A stretch of 64,000 bases of DNA from JASHPR01 sp963833885 (GTDB lineage: Bacteria > Actinomycetota > Actinomycetes > Streptosporangiales > Streptosporangiaceae). The translations under genes and the position numbers were made by a program. The notes under the pieces were generated by a model. That model was not told the origin of the DNA, ran no database searches, and worked only from the letters and a program-made list of their open reading frames with translations. Location of the stretch: NCBI GenBank assembly GCA_963833885.1, contig CAWHZU010000019.1:372001-436000 (forward strand), written 5' to 3'. Positions 46,409 to 56,120 of the stretch are shown here, piece by piece (the stretch's first letter is position 1; every line of letters begins with the position of its first letter).

Positions 46409-46596
46409 CCCCCTTCACTGGCGGCGCCGCGTCCTTTGGCTGCGGCGCGCTGACCTCGTCGCCAGCATAGGCCGCACCGGCTGGTGGGCCGCAGCCCGCC
46501 AGGGCGCGGCACCGGCGACGCGCACCACCGCCCGCCGCTGCGCGTGGAACGCTTTGCCTGCCCGCCCTCCCCATTCCCTGCCCGCGCCCGGTGGCC

Positions 46597-46608
46597 TACG
46601 ATCACACG
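46597..46608 (+). promoter_or_regulatory. Leaderless -10 element of the TIGR03085-like gene
   Basis: TACGAT, CACACG, then ATG at 46609. The hexamer is identical to that before the amidohydrolase gene and the spacing is the same. Confidence 0.55.
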
Positions 46609-47268
46609 ATGACGTACGCCAGGGATGAGCGCGTTGCCCTATGCGCGCTGCTCGACCAGATCGGCCCCCGGGAGCCGACCCTGTGCGAGGGATGGGCCAC
46701 CCTGGATCTCGCCGCGCACCTGGTGCTCAGGGAGCACAGGCCCGATGCCGGGGCGGGCATGCTCGGGGGGCCGCTCGCCGCGTACACCCGTACCGTCCAG
46801 CGCAAGCTGACCGAGCGGAACTCCTATCCGCGGCTGGTGCAGATGATAAGGAGCGGCCCGCCGCGGCTGTCGCTGTTCGGGCTCCCCGGCATGGACGAGC
46901 GCGTCAACGCCGTCGAGTTCTTCGTGCACCACGAGGACGTGCGCAGGGCCCAGCCGGGCTGGGAGCCGCGAAAGATCGACCAGGGCCTGTCCGAGGTGCT
47001 CTGGCACCGGCTGGGCATGGCCAAGTTCATCCTGCGCAAGGCGCCGGTCGGCGTGGAGTTGGTCAGGGACGACGAGCCCGCGCCGACCGAGTCGGGTGTC
47101 CCCAGGATCCGGATCACCGCCAAGGCGCGTACCCCGGTCGTGACGATCACCGGGCCTCCGGCCGAGCTGACGATGTGGGCGTTTGGCCGCACCGCGGCGG
47201 CACGGGTCCGGCTTGACGGCAGCGAGGCGGCCATCGGCGCGATCAAGACGGCCAACTGGCAGATCTGA
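46609..47268 (+). CDS. TIGR03085-like protein, DinB/mycothiol-isomerase fold
   Basis: A 219-residue protein of the actinobacterial group related to mycothiol-dependent maleylpyruvate isomerase. RDERVALCALLDQIGPREPTLCEGWATLDLAAHLVLREHRPDAGAG has the LCEGW..LDLAAHL motif with the metal-ligand His. The second helix pair carries AVEFFVHHEDVRRAQPGWEPR with HHEDVRR. The C-terminal half is an SCP2-like or similar domain. The substrate is unknown. The ATG at 46609 fits a leaderless mRNA; GTG 46591 is unlikely. Confidence 0.88.
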   Translation: MTYARDERVALCALLDQIGPREPTLCEGWATLDLAAHLVLREHRPDAGAGMLGGPLAAYTRTVQRKLTERNSYPRLVQMIRSGPPRLSLFGLPGMDERVNAVEFFVHHEDVRRAQPGWEPRKIDQGLSEVLWHRLGMAKFILRKAPVGVELVRDDEPAPTESGVPRIRITAKARTPVVTITGPPAELTMWAFGRTAAARVRLDGSEAAIGAIKTANWQI

Positions 47269-47312
47269 GCGGGCGGGCGAGTTTACCTCCCGCTTACGCC
47301 GTTTCGAATCAC

Positions 47313-47330
47313 AGAATCGTTACGGATTCT
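47313..47330. promoter_or_regulatory. Inverted repeat upstream of the plus-strand ABC cassette
   Basis: AGAATC-GTTACG-GATTCT, a perfect 6-bp inverted repeat in the AT-richer promoter region of the solute-binding protein gene, about 190 bp before its start. Confidence 0.4.
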
Positions 47331-47411
47331 CTTACCAATGGTGAATCCTGCCTGAACGCAAGGCAGCTGAATACCCATACAGAAATTCCCTCTCCGGCCG
47401 CCCACCGTTCA

Positions 47412-47426
47412 TTCATAAGATATGAA
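47412..47426. promoter_or_regulatory. Second inverted repeat upstream of the plus-strand ABC cassette
   Basis: TTCATA-AGA-TATGAA, perfect arms around 3 nt, about 95 bp before the start of the solute-binding protein gene. It differs from the LacI-like site of the partner cassette, so the two operons may be controlled differently. Confidence 0.45.
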
Positions 47427-47519
47427 CTGAAAACCTGCTGCGTACCTTTTATTCACCTTTCCCCGCGACGATGCTCGCGTCCCTGACCCAACGTGGTCAT
47501 GCAGGTCGGAGGGGGAAAG

Positions 47520-48662
47520 GTGCGAATAAAGAAGACAGGCGTTGCCGCTGCGGCTGCGCTCGGCTGCGTCATGCTCGCCGCCGGATGCGGCAGCAGCGGA
47601 TCAAGCAGCACCGCTAGTAAGTCAGCGAACTGGGCGACGGCGACCACCGCCAGCGCCGGTGGTGGCATGTCCGCCCTCGTCAAGGCTGCGGAGAAAGAGG
47701 GGCACCTCAACGTCATCACGCTGCCGAGCAACTGGGCCAATTACGGCGCAATCATGAAGGACTTCGGCGCGAAGTACCACATCAAGATCACCGACGCTAA
47801 CCCCGAGGGCTCCAGCGGGCAGGAGATCACCGCCGTGCAGCAGCTCAAGGGCCAGAGCCGCGCACCCGACGTGGTCGACGTCGGCACGCCGTTCGCCGTC
47901 GAGGGCGCCAACGACCGCCTGTGGGCCTCGTACAAGGTGGCGACCTGGAGCAACATCCCGTCCAACGCGAAGGACGCCAACGGCGACTGGTACGCGGACT
48001 ACGGAGGCTACGTGGCCATCGGCTACAACCCGGCCAAGGTGAAGGTCGCGCCGACCTCGTTCGCCAGCCTGGACAATCCCGCCTACAAGAACATGATCGG
48101 CCTCAACAACAGCCCGACAACGGCTGGCGCGGCGTTCGCCGCCGTCTACGCTGCGGCGCTGGCCAACGGTGGCTCGTTCGGCAACATCGAGCCGGGCATC
48201 AAGTACTTCGCGCACCTGAAGCAGATCGGCAACTTCGTGCCGACCGCCATCGGCGGGCCGACCACGGTGCAGAACGGCACTACACCGATCCTGATCTGGT
48301 GGGACTACCTGCTGGCCTCCGAGGTCAAGCCGGTCGTCCCCGGCTTCAAGATCATCATCCCGTCGGACTCGTCCTACGCCTCCTACTACGACCAGGCGAT
48401 CAGCGCGACCGCGCCGGACCCGGCGGCCGCCCGGCTGTGGGAGGAGTACCTCTACTCGACCACGGGCCAGAACCTGTGGCTGCAGGGCTTCGCCCGCCCG
48501 ATCGAGCTGCCCACGCTGGTCTCCAGCGGCACCGTGGACAAGACCGCGTACGCGGAACTGCCCCCGGCACCGTCTGGTGCGCTGACGTTCCCGTCCCAGG
48601 CCCAGCAGGCCTCAGCCGAGAACGTGGTCAGCCAGAACTGGGCGACGCAAGTCGGCAGCTGA
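47520..48662 (+). CDS. ABC transporter solute-binding lipoprotein (cassette A)
   Basis: A 380-residue periplasmic-type binding protein of the PotD/iron-family fold. The signal KKTGVAAAAALGCVMLAAGC ends in a lipobox cysteine, followed by a Ser-rich linker. The start of the mature domain (NWATATTASAGGGMSALVKAAEKEGHLNVITLPSNWANYGAIMKDF) matches its cassette B paralogue closely, as do DWYADYGGYVAIGYNP and ARLWEEYLYSTTGQNLWLQGFARPIE. GTG 47520 has GGAGG 7 nt upstream. First gene of a five-gene unit; its stop overlaps the permease start. The ligand is unknown. Confidence 0.93.
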   Translation: MRIKKTGVAAAAALGCVMLAAGCGSSGSSSTASKSANWATATTASAGGGMSALVKAAEKEGHLNVITLPSNWANYGAIMKDFGAKYHIKITDANPEGSSGQEITAVQQLKGQSRAPDVVDVGTPFAVEGANDRLWASYKVATWSNIPSNAKDANGDWYADYGGYVAIGYNPAKVKVAPTSFASLDNPAYKNMIGLNNSPTTAGAAFAAVYAAALANGGSFGNIEPGIKYFAHLKQIGNFVPTAIGGPTTVQNGTTPILIWWDYLLASEVKPVVPGFKIIIPSDSSYASYYDQAISATAPDPAAARLWEEYLYSTTGQNLWLQGFARPIELPTLVSSGTVDKTAYAELPPAPSGALTFPSQAQQASAENVVSQNWATQVGS

Positions 48663-49609
48663 TGGCAGAAAGCACGACCCAGGCCGGGGTCCCGGAGGCG
48701 GTCGCCTCTGGGACCCGGCCCGGCCGGGTCGCCACGTCGCTGCGCGGCACGCTCAGGTGGCTGGGAGTTCTGCCGTTCGGCGTTTACATCGCCCTGGGCC
48801 TGATCGCGCCCACCATCGCGATCGCGATCGCCTCATTCAAGAGCTCGAGCGGCGGGTTTGTGAAGTCCAGCGGCGGCTTCACGTGGAGCAACGTCGACAC
48901 CGCGCTGCACGGCACGTACCTGCTCGGCCTGAAGACCTCGATCCTGCTGTCGATCGCCACGGCGATCGTGCCGGGGATCTTCGGGCTGCTCATCGCGTAC
49001 GCGATCTTCACGGCCAAGCGCGGCAACCTGCTCCGGCAGGTCGTGATCACGGCTTCGGGCGTGTTCGCCAACTTCGGCGGCGTGCCGCTGGCCTTCCTGT
49101 TCATCGCCACGCTCAGCACAACTGGCATCGTCACCGGGTGGATCAAGGACATCTCCGGCGTCGACATCTGGAATCACGGCTTCACGCTGTACAACGCGTA
49201 CGGCGTGTTCTTCGTGTACATGTACTTCCAGATCCCGCTGATGGTCCTGGTCATCCTGCCCGCCCTGGAGGGCCTCAAGCCGGCCTGGCGCGAGGCCTCG
49301 CAGAACATGGGCGCGGGCACCTGGCAGTACTGGCGGTACGTGGGCGGACCGGTGCTGCTGCCGTCGTTCCTCGGCTGCCTGCTGCTGCTGTTCGGCAGCG
49401 CCTTCTCCGCTTATGCGACGGCAGAGGCGCTGTCCGGCGGCACGATCGCGCTCACCCCGATCCAGATCGGGGCCCTGCTGAACGGCAACGTCCTCGCGGG
49501 CCAGGAGAACCTCGGCTACGCGCTCGGCCTGATCATGGTGGTGATCATCGCGATCGTCATGATCATCTATGCGATTCTGCAGCGGAGGGCCGCCCGGTGG
49601 CTGCGGTAG
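48662..49609 (+). CDS. ABC transporter permease 1 (cassette A)
   Basis: A 315-residue inner-membrane permease with about six segments (VLPFGVYIALGLIAPTIAIAIASF, SILLSIATAIVPGIFGLLIAYAIF, NAYGVFFVYMYFQIPLMVLVILPAL, LLPSFLGCLLLLFGSAFSAYA and ALGLIMVVIIAIVMIIYAIL). The EAA-type coupling loop is WREASQNMGAGTWQYWRYVGGPVLLP. It ends in LQRRAARWLR, the same last ten residues as its cassette B counterpart. The ATG overlaps the preceding stop. Confidence 0.92.
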   Translation: MAESTTQAGVPEAVASGTRPGRVATSLRGTLRWLGVLPFGVYIALGLIAPTIAIAIASFKSSSGGFVKSSGGFTWSNVDTALHGTYLLGLKTSILLSIATAIVPGIFGLLIAYAIFTAKRGNLLRQVVITASGVFANFGGVPLAFLFIATLSTTGIVTGWIKDISGVDIWNHGFTLYNAYGVFFVYMYFQIPLMVLVILPALEGLKPAWREASQNMGAGTWQYWRYVGGPVLLPSFLGCLLLLFGSAFSAYATAEALSGGTIALTPIQIGALLNGNVLAGQENLGYALGLIMVVIIAIVMIIYAILQRRAARWLR

Positions 49610-49622
49610 CGAGGGGGGCACG

Positions 49623-50489
49623 ATGGCTGCGGTAGCGAGCATTGAGGCCGATGCACAGACACCCGCGCCGGACGCCGGGCCGACCCGCAGCCGCCGATAC
49701 CCGGTGTGGCGCTGGGTGATCTTGCTGCTCGCCGGCGCATACTTCCTGATCCCGCTCTACGCGGCGCTGCGGTTCGCCGGCTTGAAGGCGTTCCCCGACA
49801 TCTTCAAGCAGTCGGGGTTCTTCTCCGCGATCGGGCTGTCGCTGCGGCTCGCGGTGATCACAACCGCCATCACGCTGGTGCTGATGGTGCCCACTACCGT
49901 GTACGTGCACCTCCGGCTGCCGCAGGTACGCCGCATGATGGAGGCGATCACGATCCTGCCGATCGTCATCCCGCCGATCGTGCTGATCATCGGCGTGCTG
50001 AAGGTCGCGCCCGGGTTCCTGCTCGGCACGCCGTACCTGCTGGCGCTCGTTTACGTCATCCTCGCGATGCCGTTCGCGTACCGGTCGCTCGACGCGGGCC
50101 TGCGGGCGTTCGACTTGACGACGATGGTCGAGGCGTCGAACTCGCTGGGCGCCGGCTTGCCGACCACGCTGTGGCGGGTGGTGCTGCCGAACATCAGGAC
50201 CGCGATCCTGTCCGCCACCGTGCTGACGGTGGCACTAGTCCTCGGCGAGTTCACCATGGCCAGCCTGGCCCTGTACGTGACGTTCCCGGTGTGGATCGTC
50301 CAATTCGAGCAGAACAGCGGGCCGGTGTCGGTCGCAGCGTCGCTGCTCGCGCTGTTCGTGACCTGGATTCTGCTGATGATCATCGTGACCCTCGGCGGCC
50401 GGGGGGCACGCAAGCGCGGCGGATCCCAGGTGGCGCTGTTCAGCGTCGCCCAGCAGGACTTCAGTCAAACCATGGGGGAACCGGAATGA
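49623..50489 (+). CDS. ABC transporter permease 2 (cassette A)
   Basis: A 288-residue permease with six membrane segments. The coupling loop is VEASNSLGAGLPTTLWRVVLPNIRTAIL. It keeps the family pattern MPFAYRSLDAGLRAFDLTTM and a final segment ALFVTWILLMIIVTLGGR. ATG 49623 has GAGGGGGG just upstream; an in-frame ATG further up overlaps permease 1 and is less likely. The stop overlaps the ATPase start (ATGA). Its cassette B counterpart is frame-broken. Confidence 0.92.
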   Translation: MAAVASIEADAQTPAPDAGPTRSRRYPVWRWVILLLAGAYFLIPLYAALRFAGLKAFPDIFKQSGFFSAIGLSLRLAVITTAITLVLMVPTTVYVHLRLPQVRRMMEAITILPIVIPPIVLIIGVLKVAPGFLLGTPYLLALVYVILAMPFAYRSLDAGLRAFDLTTMVEASNSLGAGLPTTLWRVVLPNIRTAILSATVLTVALVLGEFTMASLALYVTFPVWIVQFEQNSGPVSVAASLLALFVTWILLMIIVTLGGRGARKRGGSQVALFSVAQQDFSQTMGEPE

Positions 50490-51637
50490 CCATGAACACT
50501 GCGGCAGGCCAGCCGGCGGAGGGTGGCGCCGTCAGCTCCGCCCCCCACCCCCCACCCACCTCCCCGGCCCGCTCCACGCCCGCTTCACCGGCGGGCGCGC
50601 CGGTGGCCCTGACCGACCTCAGCCGCCACTTCGGCGCCGTGCGCGCCCTGGCCGGCCTGTCGCTGGAGATCGCACCGGGAGAGCTGGTGGCGCTGCTGGG
50701 CCCGTCCGGCTGCGGCAAGACCACCGCGCTGCGCATCCTGGCCGGTTTCGAGGCAGCCGATTCCGGTTCGGTCACCGTCGACGGCAAGGACGTCTCCCGG
50801 ATCCCGGCGGCCAAGCGGGACATGGGCATGGTGTTCCAGAGCTACAGCCTGTTCCCGAACATGACCGCGCTCGACAACGTGGGCTTCGGACTGCGGATGC
50901 GCAAGCAGCGCGGCTCCGAGCGCGGCCGGCGCGCCGCCGAACTGCTGGACATGGTGGGCCTCACCGACCAGGCCAGGAAGTACCCGCACCAGATGTCCGG
51001 CGGCCAGCAGCAGCGCGTGGCCCTGGCCCGTGCCCTGGCCATCGAGCCGCGGGTGCTGCTGCTGGACGAGCCGCTGTCGGCGCTGGATGCCAAGGTACGG
51101 CTGCAGCTGCGCGAGCAGATCCGCTTGCTGCAGCAGCGGCTCGGCACCACCACGCTGTTCGTCACGCACGACCAGGAAGAGGCCCTGTCCATCGCCGACC
51201 GGGTCGGCGTGATGAAGGACGGCAGGCTGGAGCAGGTCGCCGAGCCCAGCCAGCTCTACGACCAGCCCGCGACCGCGTTCGTGGCCGAGTTCGTCGGGAC
51301 CATGAACCGCATCCCAGGAGAGCTGCAAGGCAGCCACGACGTCAGCGCGCTCGGGGCGGTCGTCGCGGTCCACGGCGACACCGCCTCCGGGCTGTCCAGG
51401 GACGTCGACGTTCTGGTCCGGCCGGAGGGCCTGGAGATCGCCGTGCAGTCCGGCGGCAACGGCATCGTCACCCACAAGACCTTCCTCGGCTCGGTGACCC
51501 GGGTCAGCGTGCTGCTGTCCGGGGACGTCACCGTCAAGGTCGACCAGCCCAGCACCGTGGCCGCCGCGATGTCGCCCGGTACATCGGTCCAGGTGAGCCT
51601 GCCCGGGATGCCCGTCCTTGTCGCCGAGCGCCGGTGA
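50486..51637 (+). CDS. ABC transporter ATP-binding protein (cassette A)
   Basis: A 383-residue PotA-like ATPase powering the two permeases. A Pro/Ser-rich extension (residues 1-38) precedes Walker A GPSGCGKT (about 72-79), the Q-loop MVFQSYSLFPNMT, the signature MSGGQQQRVALARAL, Walker B LLLDEPLSALD and the switch His in FVTHDQEEA. The last about 110 residues form a TOBE-type domain (VLVRPEGLEIAV, FLGSVTRVSVLLSGD). It overlaps the neighbouring genes at both ends. Confidence 0.95.
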   Translation: MTMNTAAGQPAEGGAVSSAPHPPPTSPARSTPASPAGAPVALTDLSRHFGAVRALAGLSLEIAPGELVALLGPSGCGKTTALRILAGFEAADSGSVTVDGKDVSRIPAAKRDMGMVFQSYSLFPNMTALDNVGFGLRMRKQRGSERGRRAAELLDMVGLTDQARKYPHQMSGGQQQRVALARALAIEPRVLLLDEPLSALDAKVRLQLREQIRLLQQRLGTTTLFVTHDQEEALSIADRVGVMKDGRLEQVAEPSQLYDQPATAFVAEFVGTMNRIPGELQGSHDVSALGAVVAVHGDTASGLSRDVDVLVRPEGLEIAVQSGGNGIVTHKTFLGSVTRVSVLLSGDVTVKVDQPSTVAAAMSPGTSVQVSLPGMPVLVAERR

Positions 51638-53243
51638 CCGCGGAACCGCTCACCACGGCGCGCCAGCGCCTGGTTCCCGGCCAGGCGGGCGAGGGCGGAT
51701 ACCGCGCCCTGGTGCCGGCCGACGGCGAGCAGCACGCGGTACGGGACGACCTGGCTGCCCGCGCGCTGCGGGCCGCCTGGCACCGGTCGGCCCGGCCCCT
51801 GCTGGTGATCGCGCAGCTGTCGGACACGCACGTGATGGACCACCAGTCGCCCGCCCGGGCCGAGCTGCTCGACCGGTACTCCGACCCCGACTCGCCGCTG
51901 CGCGTCGACGTCGGCATCGTGGGCACCTACCGGGCCCAGGAGCTGTTCACCTGCCAGGTGGCCGCGGCCATGGTGCGCGCGGTGCGGGAGATCCGGGCAG
52001 CGCCGCTGTCCGGCGCACCCATCGACCTCGCCGTGGTGACCGGCGACGCGACCGACAACTGCCAGCGCAACGAGCTGCGGTCCTACATCGACCTGCTCGA
52101 CGGCGGGCGGGTGCTGCCAGACTCCGGCGACCCGCAGCGGTACGAGGGCGTCGCCGGGCCCGAGGTCGAGGACGAGCGCTACTGGCATCCCGACGGAGGC
52201 GAGCCGGACCTGCCGCGGAGCCGGTACGGGTTTCCCGGCGTGCCGGGCGTGCTGACGGCGATGCGCCGGCCGTTCCGGACCCACGGGATCGGCGTTCCCT
52301 GGTACGCGGTGCACGGCAACCACGACAACATGCTGCAGGGCACCGTGCCGGCCGAGGGCTGGCTGCACGACTACCCGGTCGGCGCGGTGAAGTACGTGAC
52401 CCCGCCGGACGGCATCGACGCCGCCGACGCGCTGCGCCGGTTCGATACGTCGGACCCGGCGGCCCTGGCCGAGCTGGCCGGGGGGCCGAGGCTCGCGGTG
52501 ACGCCCGACCCTGCCCGCGTGCCGGTGACCCGCGCGTCCCACGTGCGCGAGCACTTCCGCACGTCGGGCCGTCCGGTCGGGCACGGCTACACCCGGCGCA
52601 ATGCCGACGAGGGCACCGCCTACTACGGCTTCGACCACGGCATCGTACGGTGCCTCATGCTGGACACGGTGAACCAGCACGGCGGCTGGCAGGGCTCGAT
52701 CGACGACGCGCAGCTTGGCTGGCTCGCGGGCGAGCTCACCGCGTGCGCCGCACGGCCGGTGCTGCTGTTTAGCCACCATCCGCTGGAGACGCTAGTGAAC
52801 GACCGGCGCCCGCCAGGCGCCGGCGGCGCGTGCTGGCCGCCGAGCTCCGCGACCTGCTGCTCACCCACCCGTGCGTGGTGGCCTGGGTGAACGGGCACAC
52901 CCACGTGCACGCGGTCACCGCGATCCGCGACGACGGATACCCGGGCGGGTTCTGGCAGGTGACCACCGCGTCGCACATCGACTGGCCGCAGCAGGCCAGG
53001 ATCATCGAGCTGCTCGAGACCGACGGCGGCCTGGCGATCGCGTGCACCGTGATCGACAGCGCGGCCCCGGTCAGCTACCGCGACGGCGAGAACCCGCCGG
53101 CCCGGCCAGCCTGGCGGCGCTGGCCCGCGAGCTCGCCGCCAACGATTGGCAGGTCCGGGAGCTCATCACGGCCGACGGCGGTGCGGGCGCCGGCACCGCG
53201 GCGGACCGGAACGTCGTGCTCGCGGTCGAGTGGCCGCGGCTAG
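51634..53243 (+). pseudogene. Metallophosphoesterase (cassette A), broken by two frameshifts
   Basis: A calcineurin-like phosphoesterase related to the TIGR03767 group. Metal motifs are present in order: IAQLSDTHVMD, VVTGDATDN, AVHGNHDN, LFSHHPLETLVN and VAWVNGHTHVHA. The first 395 codons are in one frame to about 52815. MLAAELRDLLLTHPCVVAWVNGHTH up to ENPPARPA is one frame over, and LAALARELAANDWQVRELITADGG is in the third frame from about 53100. Each break equals a loss of one base, in GC-rich runs. The GTG start overlaps the ATPase stop. It looks intact apart from the indels, so sequencing error is possible. The end is approximate. Confidence 0.85.
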
Positions 53244-53248
53244 CCCGG

Positions 53249-54928
53249 TTACCCGCCGGTCACGCGGTCCAGCGGGAACGGCGCGGGCAGCCGGAGCTCG
53301 GCGTTCCGGTCGCCGATCAGGCCGGGCCGGGTGGAGTCGGCGCCGATAAACGGCATGTTCGCGGCCAGTTCCCGGTGCAGCGCGGCGAGGTCGTCGCTGG
53401 TCTGCACCGGCCCCGGGGTCACCGGGCCGAGCGGTGTGTCGTGGTCGACCATCGTGCAGACGATCGACAGGTACCCGCCGGCATCGATGATCTCGACCAG
53501 GCGCGCCTGGCACGGCCAGTCCACGACCGAGCACGTGGTGACCTCCCAGAAGCCGCGTGCCGAGTCGTCGGGGTCGTGGCGGGCGCGCACCGTGTTGGTG
53601 TGCGTGTGCCCGTTCAGCCAGAGCACCACGTTGCCGAACCGGTGCAGCAGAGTGCGCAGCTCGGCGGCACCGAGGTGGGGCTCCCCGCTGCGGCCAATCG
53701 TCCTGGTGTTGTTCAGCGTGTCGATCCCGTGATGCGAGAGCAGGATGACCAGCCGGTCCTCCTGTCCCGTGCGCACTTCGCGTCCGTCCGGCCCGCGATA
53801 GGACGAGTGCACCTCGGCGAGGCGCTCGGTGAGCCACCGCGCCTGGTCGGCGTCGACGCAGCCGGCCGCTCCCCCGGCGGCGCAGCTGGTGTCCAGCGCG
53901 ATCAGCCGGGCGGCCGGCGTGTCATAGGCGTAGTACGCGGTGCCGTCCAGCCGGTTCCGCTCGGTGAACCCGTGCCCCACCGGGCGCGCGGCAGGCCCGA
54001 AGTGCGCCCCGACGAACTCGCGCCTGGTGACCGGCCTGCGGCCCGGATCTGGGGTTATCTCGATCGCCGGGCCGGCCATGAAGGCCTCCGGCTGCTCGGT
54101 GAACAGCTCGAGCGCGCGGTCGTGGTCGAAGTCGCTGGGCAGCCGCATCGGCTTCCTGCCGCCGGTCAGCGCCGCCGCCAGCTCCGGTGTCACCACCCCG
54201 ACGCCCTGGTTGAGCGCCTCATGGTTACCGAAACACGACAGCCAGGGAATGCTCAGCCCGCCAGCGGAGAACTCCAACATCGCGCGCTGCAGCAGCCCGG
54301 GATGGTGCGGGAAGCCGAACTCGCGGCGGAACAGGTCGTCGCCTTCGGCGCCGTCCGGCTTCCAGAAGACGTCGTCGGCCCAGTCCAGCGACTGCACGCC
54401 GGCGTAGCCCGGCGCGCCGGAGCCCGGCCGCACCAGGCCGCCGTCGAACAGGGCGAGGAACGCCTGCGTCTCGTTCCACTGTGCGTTGTCGATCGCGTCG
54501 CCGGTGGTGATCGCGAGCTCGGGCGCGGCGCCGGTGACTGGGCCGCGCACCGCGTTGAGGGTGCGCAGCGTGGCGTCGACCGCGTGGGCGGTGAGCGCCT
54601 CCTGCGGCCGCTGCACCGGCACGATCTCGGCGTACCTCGGGTCGGCGAAGTAGCGGTTCAGGAACTCGAACCTGGCCGGCGACTGGACGTCGGCGAGCTG
54701 CAGGTCCGTGATGTGCGCCAGGCAGAGCAGCGGGCGGCCTGCGGAGGCGCGGAACCCGGGCCCGGCGCCGCGGAGCCCCTGCCCAGCCCCATGGAAATCC
54801 TCGCGAAGCAGGTGCGGCTCGCCCTCGATGATCCGGACGGCCCGGTACGGCGCGCTAGCCCCCCGGCGCAGCACCGCCCCGGCCCCGAGGCGGCGATCGG
54901 TGGTCAGCGGCGGGTGCCGCCCACTCAC
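53249..54928 (-). CDS. Metallophosphoesterase, TIGR03767-like (cassette B)
   Basis: A 559-residue phosphoesterase. Motifs are LAHITDLQLADVQSPARFEFLNRYF, AITTGDAIDNAQWNE, SCFGNHEALNQG, ILLSHHGIDTLNN and LWLNGHTHTNTV. The first metal motif is DLQ where cassette A has DTH, so one metal ligand differs. No signal peptide is visible, so it is probably cytosolic. It lies downstream of the ABC cassette B genes and converges with the cassette A copy about 5 bp away. The two share segments such as Q-S-P-A-R-x-E-x-L-x-R-Y but differ widely elsewhere. Confidence 0.92.
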   Translation of the reverse strand: MSGRHPPLTTDRRLGAGAVLRRGASAPYRAVRIIEGEPHLLREDFHGAGQGLRGAGPGFRASAGRPLLCLAHITDLQLADVQSPARFEFLNRYFADPRYAEIVPVQRPQEALTAHAVDATLRTLNAVRGPVTGAAPELAITTGDAIDNAQWNETQAFLALFDGGLVRPGSGAPGYAGVQSLDWADDVFWKPDGAEGDDLFRREFGFPHHPGLLQRAMLEFSAGGLSIPWLSCFGNHEALNQGVGVVTPELAAALTGGRKPMRLPSDFDHDRALELFTEQPEAFMAGPAIEITPDPGRRPVTRREFVGAHFGPAARPVGHGFTERNRLDGTAYYAYDTPAARLIALDTSCAAGGAAGCVDADQARWLTERLAEVHSSYRGPDGREVRTGQEDRLVILLSHHGIDTLNNTRTIGRSGEPHLGAAELRTLLHRFGNVVLWLNGHTHTNTVRARHDPDDSARGFWEVTTCSVVDWPCQARLVEIIDAGGYLSIVCTMVDHDTPLGPVTPGPVQTSDDLAALHRELAANMPFIGADSTRPGLIGDRNAELRLPAPFPLDRVTGG

Positions 54929-54999
54929 CGCGGTCCCTGGCTCACGCTGCGCTCCTGGTTCGCCTTCGGCTCACACTGCGCTCCCGGTTCGTCTTCGGT

Positions 55000-56115
55000 T
55001 CACGATTCCGCCTCAGCGGCGGGCGCCGAGTCTGCGGACACCAGGACCGGATCCGGCCGGATGGTGAGGGACACCCTGCTGCCCGCGGGCAGTTCGGCGG
55101 CGTCGGCGGTGGTGAGCTGCGCCATGATCGTGGTGTCGCCGAGGTCAACGGTGACCCGGCTGGTCGCGCCGAGGAACGTGGACGCGATCACGGTGCCGGT
55201 CAGCGGCCCCGAATCGCCGGTGCTGTCCGAGGCCAGGGTGACCGCCTCCGGCCGCACCAGGGCGGTCACCGGGCCCGGCGCGGTGGACAGGTCCACCAGC
55301 GGCAGATCGCGGCCGCGCACCGTGACCGTGGACCCGCTGACGGTGCCGGCCAGCCGGTTGGTGAGGCCGACGAACTCGGCCACGAACGAGGTCGCCGGGC
55401 GCGAGTAGACCTCGGTGGGCGGCGCGAGCTGCTCCAGGTGGCCCTCTCGCATGACCCCGACCCGGTCCGCGATGGCCAGCGCCTCCTCCTGGTCGTGCGT
55501 GACGAACAGCGTGGTGATGCCGACCTCGAGCTGGATTCGGCGGACCTGGTCCCGCAGCTGCGCCCGCACCTTGGCGTCCAGCGCCGACAGCGGCTCGTCG
55601 AGCAGCAGCACCTGCGGCTCGATGGCCAGGGCGCGCGCCAGCGCGACCCGCTGCTGCTGCCCGCCGGAGATCTGGTGCGGGTAGCGGTCCGCCTGCGCGG
55701 ACAGGCCGACGAGCTCCAGCATCTCCAAGGCCTTCCTGTCCCGCTGCGCCGAGCTCACCCGGCGCAGCCGCAGCCCGAACGCCACGTTCTGGCGCACGGT
55801 CATGTGCGGGAACAGCGAGTAGGCCTGGAACACCATGCCCATGTCCCGCTTGCTGGCGGGCAGCCGGGTGACGTCGGTGCCGCCCACGGTTATCTGGCCG
55901 GCGTCGGCGTCCTCAAGGCCGGCCAGCAGCCGCAGTGTGGTCGTCTTGCCGCAGCCCGACGGGCCCAGCAGGGCCACAAGCTCGCCCGCGTGCACGGTCA
56001 GGTCGAGCCCGGCCAGCGCGACGACCGGGCCGTAGCGGCGGCTCAGCCCCTCCATGCGCACCTCGACGGCGGCCCTGGCGGTCGCGGTCTGGGTACTGGT
56101 CTGTGGCGAAGTCAC
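55000..56115 (-). CDS. ABC transporter ATP-binding protein (cassette B)
   Basis: A 371-residue PotA-like ATPase. Walker A GPSGCGKT is at about residues 51-58, followed by VFQAYSLFPHMT, the signature ISGGQQQRVALARAL, Walker B LLLDEPLSALD and FVTHDQEEA. A TOBE-type C terminus holds VTALVRPEAVTLA and ASTFLGATSRVTVDLGD. GTG 56115 has GAGGT 7 nt upstream and follows the permease stop by 5 bp; the open frame continues upstream but that part is shadow. Strongly similar to the cassette A ATPase in the catalytic core. Confidence 0.95.
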   Translation of the reverse strand: MTSPQTSTQTATARAAVEVRMEGLSRRYGPVVALAGLDLTVHAGELVALLGPSGCGKTTTLRLLAGLEDADAGQITVGGTDVTRLPASKRDMGMVFQAYSLFPHMTVRQNVAFGLRLRRVSSAQRDRKALEMLELVGLSAQADRYPHQISGGQQQRVALARALAIEPQVLLLDEPLSALDAKVRAQLRDQVRRIQLEVGITTLFVTHDQEEALAIADRVGVMREGHLEQLAPPTEVYSRPATSFVAEFVGLTNRLAGTVSGSTVTVRGRDLPLVDLSTAPGPVTALVRPEAVTLASDSTGDSGPLTGTVIASTFLGATSRVTVDLGDTTIMAQLTTADAAELPAGSRVSLTIRPDPVLVSADSAPAAEAES

Positions 56116-56120
56116 GTGCG

